Below are positions 57,936 through 64,000 of a stretch of DNA of 64,000 nucleotides, in pieces. The notes beneath the pieces were generated by a model that had not been told where the DNA came from, did no database searches, and saw nothing but the letters and a program-made list of their open reading frames with translations. Location of the stretch: contig NZ_CP083608.1 in assembly GCF_020097135.1 (NCBI RefSeq), forward strand, positions 1,426,001 through 1,490,000, written 5' to 3'. The translations under genes were made by a program, and so were the position numbers. Position 1 is the stretch's first letter, and every line of letters starts with the position of its first letter. The DNA comes from Macrococcus armenti. Lineage in GTDB: Bacteria > Bacillota > Bacilli > Staphylococcales > Staphylococcaceae.

Positions 57936-59636
57936 TTAAATGCGCTTATGTTTCAGAGCGATTTCTTCTATGCGTTCTGTTGCACCTGGTTCAACGCGCT
58001 CTAAAGCTGCTTCAGCAACTTCAACAGCACGTTTATATCGATTGTTAGTAAATAATCTTTCCGCTTCATTTAAGTCTTTGTTTACATCTGCATGGTCTTT
58101 TCGGTATCGATTACCGTACTGAATTAACTGTTCAGCATATTGCGCATACTCCAGTACTTCCATTGCTTCTGCTTCGAACGTATTCATTGTCGCTAATACT
58201 TTATTTACTTTATCGCGAACTTGCGTCACATTCATCGGACGCTTGTTGAATAACTGGTGCACTTCGCGTGTTTCAACATCAATTTCATTTTTCATGATGA
58301 TAAAACGCTCAGGTACACTTGATAAATTTGATGCTAACAGCTTACGATACACTTCTTCTTTTTTGCTTTGAATTTTAAGTGTATTGCGCTGTGCTTCCTG
58401 TTCATCTTCTCTTAAATTCGTTAAATAATTTTGGATTTTTTCCTGTTTTTCATTAATTACTTTTACGTGAGTTTCAATATACTTTAAGTTATCTTCCACT
58501 TCAGTATAACGGATACTTGACTTAGCAGTTTCCATTAAAATCTCATCATAAACGGTAATTAAACTTTGAATTTCATTGTCATATTGTCGTACGTTCTGAA
58601 TATCTTCTTCGTTAATATAATATGTATCTTTAACATACTCAATTTCCGTACGTATCATGTAGTTCGTATCTTTCGCGTGGAACAGTTGATCTGTTATTTC
58701 CTCTTTCGTTAATTCAACATTGTTCTTTGCTTTAACTTCTAATTCAACAAGTTCAACCATTTCATCAATACTATCGTTAATTTCATCGATGATTGTCTCT
58801 GCTTTATCTAATTCAAGACGCGCAATTAGTGGCTCAACTAAATTCAATTTACCTTTCAATGTCTGAAGTGTGCTATCAACTTTAACATGTTCTAAATTAT
58901 AACCTTCTAACTTCAGATCACGACAACCAAATCTAATATCCTGGAACTGTGCAGGTAATTCTTTCTGAACATCTCGAATCAATTCAGGAATCTCTTCCAT
59001 ATCTTCTTTAAGACGCGTCATCTCCTGATGCAGTGCAGTAATATGCTGATGTGCATCATCATAATTACCTTCGTTCACATGTTGCTGATAAACATCAATT
59101 TGAGGTTCATACGTTTCAATCTGTGCTTCAAGCGGTCCTGCTGACTCCCCGTACTGATGACGGTTTGCAAGCACATCACGCTTAGACTCACGGTAAATAA
59201 TCCTGCAGTCATCATATTTACGTTCATCTTCTGAAATCTTTGCCATATAATCTTGAATTTCATTTACAGATACTTCATATTTCTTCTCAATTTGATTTAG
59301 CAGCACATTTGCTTCCTGAACTTTCTCTTCACTCTCTTTAAATTTAAATTTATCGAGTGCTTCATCTGCATCATTAATAATAAGTTCACATGACTTAAGA
59401 TCTTCATTCAACACTGTCTGCCATTCTCTTTTCCACTTATCAAAGTGCTGAACAGTCTGGCCTTTTAAGTTTAGTGCCTTAACTTTAACCAATTCATCCT
59501 GAAATGGTAACTGCTGAATTTCATTTTTACGTTGCTCAATTGTTTCAATGCTCGAGCGCCTCTGATTCCTCATATAGAACAGTACGCCTATTACAATCAA
59601 TATTAATACGATGATTCCGACTATGACATATAACAT
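57936..59636 (-). CDS. ezrA: Septation ring formation regulator EzrA
   Basis: A 566-residue membrane-anchored cell-division protein that restrains FtsZ ring formation and links it to wall synthesis. One N-terminal membrane helix (residues 2-22) with the N-terminus outside is followed by long coiled-coil, spectrin-like repeats. Conserved islands are YRESKRDVLANRHQYG near 148, EEIPELIRDVQKELPAQFQD near 214 and YGNRYRKDHADV near 520 (the QNR patch). GGAGGG lies 14 bases before the ATG, rather far, so an ATT or ATA nearer the site could also serve as start. Confidence 0.95.
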   Translation of the reverse strand: MLYVIVGIIVLILIVIGVLFYMRNQRRSSIETIEQRKNEIQQLPFQDELVKVKALNLKGQTVQHFDKWKREWQTVLNEDLKSCELIINDADEALDKFKFKESEEKVQEANVLLNQIEKKYEVSVNEIQDYMAKISEDERKYDDCRIIYRESKRDVLANRHQYGESAGPLEAQIETYEPQIDVYQQHVNEGNYDDAHQHITALHQEMTRLKEDMEEIPELIRDVQKELPAQFQDIRFGCRDLKLEGYNLEHVKVDSTLQTLKGKLNLVEPLIARLELDKAETIIDEINDSIDEMVELVELEVKAKNNVELTKEEITDQLFHAKDTNYMIRTEIEYVKDTYYINEEDIQNVRQYDNEIQSLITVYDEILMETAKSSIRYTEVEDNLKYIETHVKVINEKQEKIQNYLTNLREDEQEAQRNTLKIQSKKEEVYRKLLASNLSSVPERFIIMKNEIDVETREVHQLFNKRPMNVTQVRDKVNKVLATMNTFEAEAMEVLEYAQYAEQLIQYGNRYRKDHADVNKDLNEAERLFTNNRYKRAVEVAEAALERVEPGATERIEEIALKHKRI

Positions 59637-59777
59637 TATGTAAATTCATTCCCTCCAAAGTACTATTCATTATTATAACGTAAAATGTGCATTTCAAAAA
59701 CAATTTCTTGTTAAATTGTGAACATTTACGTTAAACTATTGCTATTCTAAATATATTTAAGTAATGGAGGTCATCAT

Positions 59778-60245
59778 ATGTTTGATAATACACCGATTAA
59801 AGATTACAACATGCTCGCGCAAATGTTAGATGGATTACTGACGGGTGAGGATGATAATATCAGTAATTTATCCAATGCAAGTGCATTATTAAATTCATTC
59901 CTGACAGACGTTAACTGGGTCGGTTTTTACACGATGAAAAACGGTCAGTTACAACTTGGACCATTCCAGGGGTTACCAGCCTGTGTACAAATTCCTGTAG
60001 GTAAAGGTGTATGTGGCACAGCAGTAAAAGAACAGAAAACGATGGTTGTAGATGATGTTCATCAGTTTCCGGGACATATCGCATGCGATGCAAAATCACA
60101 ATCTGAAATCGTCGTCCCAATATTGAAAGACGGAGAAATTTTTGGTGTACTTGACATCGATGCCCCGATTAAATCACGCTTTACAACAGAAGATCAGACT
60201 GGCATTGAACAATTCGTGAAAGTTCTCGAAAAACATTTATATTAA
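59778..60245 (+). CDS. msrC: Free methionine-(R)-sulfoxide reductase, GAF domain
   Basis: A 155-residue single GAF-domain enzyme that repairs free methionine-R-sulfoxide. The three conserved Cys are seen: LPACVQIP near 74, KGVCGTAV near 84 and GHIACDAKSQSEIVVPI near 108-118. It has WVGFYTM near 46 for substrate binding. GGAGG precedes the ATG. It lies between ezrA and rpsD, as in staphylococci. Confidence 0.93.
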   Translation: MFDNTPIKDYNMLAQMLDGLLTGEDDNISNLSNASALLNSFLTDVNWVGFYTMKNGQLQLGPFQGLPACVQIPVGKGVCGTAVKEQKTMVVDDVHQFPGHIACDAKSQSEIVVPILKDGEIFGVLDIDAPIKSRFTTEDQTGIEQFVKVLEKHLY

Positions 60246-60247
60246 TA

Positions 60248-60276
60248 TTGACTTCTTACATTAAAGTCACTATAAT
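60248..60276 (+). promoter_or_regulatory. rpsD promoter
   Basis: TTGACT, 17 bp, TATAAT just after the msrC stop. Confidence 0.8.
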
Positions 60277-60282
60277 GAAATC

Positions 60283-60458
60283 TATGTGAATAAACGAAGA
60301 TAGCAGATAAATATTAAGACGCTCTATAGTATCCCCTATGTTGGCGTGTTGTGTAACTGAAGCTATAAGGCGAAGACACGGAATGACACTATATCGACTT
60401 AAGCATTTATCATATTTTTGTTTTTTACATAAAAAACAAAAAGAGGAGGAGTCACAAT
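60283..60458 (+). ncRNA. rpsD 5' leader, possible S4 autoregulatory RNA
   Basis: A 175-nt leader separates the promoter from rpsD. It has several short complementary stretches, for example ATAGTATCCCCTATG, and TTTTGTTTTTTACATAAAAAACAAAA (as two arms around ACAT) directly before the GAGGAGGA ribosome site. S4 is known to repress its own mRNA in Bacillus through such a leader. I cannot fold it here, so the call is tentative. Confidence 0.45.
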
Positions 60459-61061
60459 ATGGCTCGTTTTACAGGTTCAACTTGGAAAAAATCTCGTCGT
60501 TTAGGAATTTCTTTAAGCGGCACTGGTAAAGAATTAGAAAGACGCCCTTACGCACCAGGACAACACGGTCCTAACCAACGTAAAAAATTATCTGAGTATG
60601 GTTTACAATTACAGGAGAAACAAAAATTACGTTACATGTACGGAATCAACGAACGTCAATTCCGCACTATCTTCGACCGTGCTGGTAAAATGAAAGGTAT
60701 CCACGGTGCTAACTTCATGGCACTTTTAGCATCTCGTTTAGATGCAGTAGTATACCAATTAGGTTTAGCACGTACACGTCGTCAAGCACGTCAATTAGTT
60801 AACCACGGTCACATCATGGTAGATGGTGCTCGCGTAGACATCCCGTCATACCAATTAAAACCTGGTCAAGTAATTTCAGTTCGTGAAAAATCACAAAAAT
60901 TAAACATCATCGCTGAATCAGTTGAGTTATCGAACCACGTTCCTGAATACTTAACATTCGACGCTGAAAAATTAGAAGGTACTTTCGTACGCGTTCCAGA
61001 ACGTAGCGAATTATCTGCTGAAATTAACGAACAATTAATCGTTGAGTACTACTCACGTTAA
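60459..61061 (+). CDS. rpsD: 30S ribosomal protein S4
   Basis: A 200-residue primary 16S rRNA-binding protein that starts 30S assembly. It has [20 protein letters not shown] at the start, [18 protein letters not shown] near 38 and the S4 RNA-binding domain [20 protein letters not shown] near 91. The N-terminal zinc Cys cluster of some S4 proteins is absent, the C-minus form. Codon use is that of a highly expressed gene. It is monocistronic, between its own promoter and terminator. Confidence 0.98.
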   Translation: MARFTGSTWKKSRRLGISLSGTGKELERRPYAPGQHGPNQRKKLSEYGLQLQEKQKLRYMYGINERQFRTIFDRAGKMKGIHGANFMALLASRLDAVVYQLGLARTRRQARQLVNHGHIMVDGARVDIPSYQLKPGQVISVREKSQKLNIIAESVELSNHVPEYLTFDAEKLEGTFVRVPERSELSAEINEQLIVEYYSR

Positions 61062-61095
61062 TAAGTACTTTGAGAGACTTATTTCTTTCTATTAC

Positions 61096-61141
61096 CCGAA
61101 CACTACAGAAATCTATTTCTGCAGTGTTCGGTTTTTATTTT
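61096..61141 (+). terminator. Terminator of rpsD
   Basis: CCGAACACT-N-CAGAAAT and ATTTCTG-N-AGTGTTCGG form a long stem, followed by TTTTTATTT. Confidence 0.9.
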
Positions 61142-61169
61142 ATTTGTAATGTATAAGGAGAATGTAAAA

Positions 61170-61616
61170 ATGAAGCATCTATTCAACTGTACTGCAAAAT
61201 TTAACGGAGGCTATAATGGCGTAGGAACGATTGAAAACAGGAACCTCAAGACCGAGATATCAATACCGAAAGAAATGAATGGCCCTGACATTGGTACTAA
61301 TCCCGATGAGATGCTGTTATCAGCTGCGGTTACATGTTTTATTATAACTTTAAGTTCTATGTTTGAACGTAATCATATTCCTGTTGAGATTGATTATGTA
61401 CATGCTAGCGCAACGATTAATAATGAAAAACAAGTATTAACGTATGAAAGTATTACTTATAATGTATATTTGATTTCGACAGAACAATTAGACGAAAAAA
61501 AAATTGTAAGATATGTTAATAAATCAGAAGAAAGTTGTATGATTACACGTGCTTTAAAAGGGAATGTGTCCGTTTCAATTGAAAATATTTATTTGAATAA
61601 TAGTATATTAATATAA
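61170..61616 (+). CDS. OsmC/Ohr-family protein
   Basis: A 148-residue protein of the OsmC superfamily, which reduces organic hydroperoxides through two Cys. LLSAAVTCFIITLSSMFERN near 47-66 holds the first Cys, and SEESCMITRAL near 123-133 the second, matching the YhfA/OsmC-like branch. AAGGAG before the ATG at 61170 decides against the earlier ATG at 61149. The gene is somewhat richer in A and T than rpsD and gltT on either side. Activity on peroxides is inferred from the Cys pair only. Confidence 0.82.
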   Translation: MKHLFNCTAKFNGGYNGVGTIENRNLKTEISIPKEMNGPDIGTNPDEMLLSAAVTCFIITLSSMFERNHIPVEIDYVHASATINNEKQVLTYESITYNVYLISTEQLDEKKIVRYVNKSEESCMITRALKGNVSVSIENIYLNNSILI

Positions 61617-61625
61617 TAATAAAAC

Positions 61626-61662
61626 GATAAAACTATTTCGTCATCCGGAATAGTTTTATTGA
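61626..61662 (+). terminator. Terminator of the OsmC-family gene
   Basis: AATAAAACTATTTCG-like and CGGAATAGTTTTATT arms pair around a short loop, 10 bp after the stop codon. Confidence 0.65.
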
Positions 61663-61707
61663 TACTTTAAGTAACTACTTATTATATTATGCAAATAATA
61701 ATATTTA

Positions 61708-61721
61708 TGATAGCGTTTACA
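61708..61721. promoter_or_regulatory. cre-like element upstream of gltT
   Basis: TGATAGCGTTTACA matches 13 of 14 positions of the CcpA site consensus. It lies about 140 bp upstream of the gltT -35 element. Confidence 0.4.
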
Positions 61722-61859
61722 GTGTTTTTCAGAAACATTCATACATCTATAGCTACTCTACTTTCCGTGATGATGATTATAGTTCAAACAGTATACAATT
61801 ACAATATTATTAAAACATAATGAGTATTAAAGATTTCTGACAATTACAAAAAAATTAAA

Positions 61860-61888
61860 TTGACAGAACTATCAATAACACATAAAAT
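61860..61888 (+). promoter_or_regulatory. gltT promoter
   Basis: TTGACA, 17 bp, TAAAAT, about 30 bp before the gltT start. Confidence 0.7.
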
Positions 61889-61917
61889 ACATTAGTACGA
61901 AAGAAAAGAGGGATGTT

Positions 61918-63228
61918 ATGAGTTCAGTTACGGAAATTAAAAAACCAAAAAAGAAAAAGTTTATAAGTTTACCGATGCAAATATTACTTGCATTAATACT
62001 CGGGGTTGTTGTTGGTGCCCTGCTTAACGGTCAAAAAGAATACGTTAACTACTTCCAGCCACTTGGCGATATATTTTTACATTTAATTAAAATGATTGTA
62101 GTACCAATTGTATTCTGTTCATTAGTAATTTCAATTGCTGGTACAGGCGATATGAAAACGGTTGGTCGATACGGTTGGAAAACATTATTATACTTTGAAA
62201 TCATTACGACTGTTGCAATCGGTTTAGGTATTATTTTTGCTAACATCTTTAAACCAGGTGCTGGTATTAATAAAGATTTACTACCTAAAGGTGATGTAAC
62301 AAAATATACGACAAATGCAGAAGCTGCAGCACATTCAACTTATGGAAATCACATGATTGATACAATCGTTAATATCATTCCGACGAATATCGTCGATTCA
62401 ATGGCTCAAGGTCAGTTATTACCAGTAATCTTCTTCTCAGTGTTCTTCGGATTAGGCCTTGCAGCTATCGGTAAAAAAGGTGATCCAGTACGTGCTTTCT
62501 TCGATGGATTCCTTGATGTTATCTTCTGGATGACAAATCAAATTATGAAATATGCACCAATTGGTGTATTCGCATTTATGGCAGTAACGATTATTAACTT
62601 AGGTTTAGGTGCATTAGTACCACTTGGAAAACTCGCGCTTGTCGTTGCAGGATCAATGGTGTTCTTCATTGTTGTTGTCCTTGGTTCTATAGCAGCAATG
62701 TGTAAAATTAATATTTTCCACCTGCTGCGCATATTAAAGGATGAATTATTACTTGCATTCTCTACATCAAGTTCAGAAACAGTACTACCTGTCATTATGG
62801 ACAAGATGGAGAAATTCGGTGCACCGAAAGAAATCGTATCATTCGTAGTTCCTACTGGGTATACATTTAACTTAGACGGTTCAGCACTTTATCAATCTAT
62901 TGCAGCTCTTACAATTGCACAAATGTATGGCGTACACTTATCAGTGACAGAACAACTTGTATTATTATTAACACTGATGTTAACGTCTAAAGGTATGGCT
63001 GCGGTTCCGGGTACTTCGATTGTTGTATTAATTACGACATTAACAGCGATGAATATTCACCCAGAAGGGCTAGCACTGATTATCGGTATTGACCGTATAT
63101 TAGATATGATGCGTACTGTCGTTAACGTTGTTGGTAACTCATTATCAACACTTGTAATTGCGAAATGGGAAAAACGTTTAGATTATGAAAAAGGTCGTAA
63201 ATATTACGAATCATATTTAAATAAATAA
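61918..63228 (+). CDS. gltT: Glutamate/aspartate:cation symporter (DAACS family)
   Basis: A 436-residue transporter of the dicarboxylate/amino acid:cation symporter family, with eight helices and two re-entrant hairpins. Hairpin 1 has AFSTSSSETVLPVIMDKME near 280, the NMDGT-like motif is NLDGSALYQSI near 319, and hairpin 2 is SKGMAAVPGTSIVVL near 360. The last region carries GIDRILDMMRTVVNVVGN with the Asp and Arg that bind the amino group and side-chain carboxylate. The start follows GAGGG. Beside hutH it may serve amino-acid catabolism, as histidine breakdown yields glutamate. Confidence 0.94.
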   Translation: MSSVTEIKKPKKKKFISLPMQILLALILGVVVGALLNGQKEYVNYFQPLGDIFLHLIKMIVVPIVFCSLVISIAGTGDMKTVGRYGWKTLLYFEIITTVAIGLGIIFANIFKPGAGINKDLLPKGDVTKYTTNAEAAAHSTYGNHMIDTIVNIIPTNIVDSMAQGQLLPVIFFSVFFGLGLAAIGKKGDPVRAFFDGFLDVIFWMTNQIMKYAPIGVFAFMAVTIINLGLGALVPLGKLALVVAGSMVFFIVVVLGSIAAMCKINIFHLLRILKDELLLAFSTSSSETVLPVIMDKMEKFGAPKEIVSFVVPTGYTFNLDGSALYQSIAALTIAQMYGVHLSVTEQLVLLLTLMLTSKGMAAVPGTSIVVLITTLTAMNIHPEGLALIIGIDRILDMMRTVVNVVGNSLSTLVIAKWEKRLDYEKGRKYYESYLNK

Positions 63229-63240
63229 GACACTAAATGA

Positions 63241-63273
63241 AAATAGTTCAAGGCGTTTGCCTTGAACTATTTT
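63241..63273. terminator. Bidirectional terminator between gltT and hutH
   Basis: AAAATAGTTCAAGGC and GCCTTGAACTATTTT with a GTTT loop. It overlaps the hutH stop codon. Confidence 0.9.
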
Positions 63274-64000
63274 TTATATGCACTCATTTTTAAGTAATCT
63301 GAAACGACTTTAATATCTTTGTGGAACTGTCTATCTGCTGTAATTGAAGGTACGATGTTTCGATATTCATCGTACTTTGCTTTTGTTTTCGGCGACAGTT
63401 TATCTATTCCTTTAAGTTCTACTGCCTGCAGAGCAATTACACATTCAATCGCAAGTACATTGCGTACATTTTCTACGATTTGATACCCGTGGCGTGATGC
63501 AATTGTTCCCATGGATACGTGATCCTCCTGATTCGCAGAAGATGGAATAGAGTCTACACTTGCAGGATGCGCGAGCGTTTTATTTTCCGAGACGAGACTC
63601 GCAGCTGCATACTGCATTATCATCGCGCCACTTTGAAGTCCAGGTTCCGGACTTAAAAATGCAGGCAAGTCTCCATTCAATTGCGGATTTACAAGTCGCT
63701 CGATACGGCGTTCTGATACGTTTGAAAGTTCACTCACGCCGATTTTTAAGAAATCAAGTGCGAACGCAACTGGCTGGCCGTGGAAATTCCCTCCTGAAAT
63801 AACGAGCGTTTCATCCCCCTTATCGAATATTAACGGATTATCATTTGCTGCATTCATTTCATTTTCTAATTTCTCTTTAACGTAGTTAAGCACCTGGAAG
63901 CTTGCACCGTGAATTTGTGGAATACAACGCAATGAATAAGCATCCTGAACACGAATTTCCCCTTGTTTTGTTGTAAGTGATGAGCCTTCTAACCAATCCA
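63267..64000 (-). CDS. hutH: Histidine ammonia-lyase, C-terminal part (cut by window edge)
   Basis: First enzyme of histidine breakdown, giving urocanate and ammonium. The visible 244 codons cover the C-terminal half: [40 protein letters not shown] and [16 protein letters not shown], all conserved in HutH. The catalytic Ala-Ser-Gly cofactor region lies beyond the right edge. The frame is open to base 64000, so the TTG near 63932 is an internal Leu and not a start. The gene converges on gltT. Confidence 0.95.
   Translation of the reverse strand, partial: DWLEGSSLTTKQGEIRVQDAYSLRCIPQIHGASFQVLNYVKEKLENEMNAANDNPLIFDKGDETLVISGGNFHGQPVAFALDFLKIGVSELSNVSERRIERLVNPQLNGDLPAFLSPEPGLQSGAMIMQYAAASLVSENKTLAHPASVDSIPSSANQEDHVSMGTIASRHGYQIVENVRNVLAIECVIALQAVELKGIDKLSPKTKAKYDEYRNIVPSITADRQFHKDIKVVSDYLKMSAYKK

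Larger units (their letters stand above)
61663..61917. other. Region upstream of gltT
   Basis: About 255 bp without a confident gene. It holds a cre-like element (61708-61721), a small reading frame of 43 codons (61689-61820) without a ribosome site, and the gltT promoter. Confidence 0.7.

Noticed and set aside
63267-63932. HutH as a short 221-residue protein starting at TTG
   Set aside because: The frame stays open to the window edge and the sequence before the TTG matches HutH, so the gene is cut by the window.

Overview
The window is chromosomal DNA of a low-GC Gram-positive bacterium of the family Staphylococcaceae. The order dnaE-accDA-pfkA-pyk, citZ-icd-phoPR-polA-mutM-coaE-gapB-nrdR-dnaB-dnaI-thrS-infC-rpmI-rplT, and the neighbourhoods of ackA, ald, thiI, ezrA and rpsD are those of staphylococci. 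A malate dehydrogenase gene still lies between icd and phoPR, as in Bacillus. That points to Macrococcus or a close relative rather than S. aureus (inference). I see no rRNA, tRNA, CRISPR array, prophage or insertion sequence.

Layout. 1-200: three copies of a 62-bp quasi-palindromic tandem repeat and a decayed fourth. 240-3.6 kb: M42 aminopeptidase, DUF819 membrane protein and a decayed ABC exporter. 3.6-9.97 kb: an unrecognised 451-aa protein, then a nitrite reductase/siroheme operon (sirB-sirC-nirB-nirD-cobA) with adjoining Rex-type and NreC-type sites in its promoter. 10-15.5 kb: infC-rpmI-rplT behind an L20 leader, a lysine permease behind a lysine riboswitch, and thrS behind a T-box. 15.5-24.3 kb: replication and repair genes (dnaI, dnaB, nrdR, coaE, mutM, polA), an SMR efflux pair and gluconeogenic gapB. 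24.5-30.5 kb: phoPR and citZ-icd-mdh. 30.6-37.4 kb: a frameshifted amino-acid permease, then gntR-accD-accA and pfkA-pyk. 37.4-44 kb: dnaE, nrnA, a YtpI-like protein, a CBS/hotdog regulator and a metallo-hydrolase. 44-54.6 kb: pepQ-cutC, ald, usp, an AT-rich methyltransferase, ackA, ytxK, tpx, an RDD protein, sppA, nadK and a TSUP permease. 54.7-64 kb: a frameshifted glycerophosphodiesterase, thiI with its cysteine desulfurase, ezrA, fRMsr, rpsD, an OsmC protein, gltT and the 3' part of hutH, cut by the window edge.

The genes work together in central carbon flow: glycolysis (pfkA, pyk), gluconeogenesis (gapB), TCA entry (citZ, icd, mdh), acetate overflow (ackA), fatty-acid initiation (accDA), and catabolism of alanine, histidine and glutamate. 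Carbon and redox regulatory sites can be read upstream of gapB, pfkA, citZ and nir. RNA leaders control thrS, lysP, infC and perhaps rpsD.

Three genes are broken by few lesions: the ABC exporter (one in-frame stop plus a deletion), the amino-acid permease (a 1-nt loss) and the glycerophosphodiesterase (one extra copy of an 8-bp repeat). The last is the best candidate for reversible switching. I found no clearly new multi-gene system. The most unusual items are the 62-bp array, the 8-bp switch, the gntR-accDA operon with a palindrome that reads as operator and terminator at once, and the paired CcpN-like boxes with a cre-like site at gapB.
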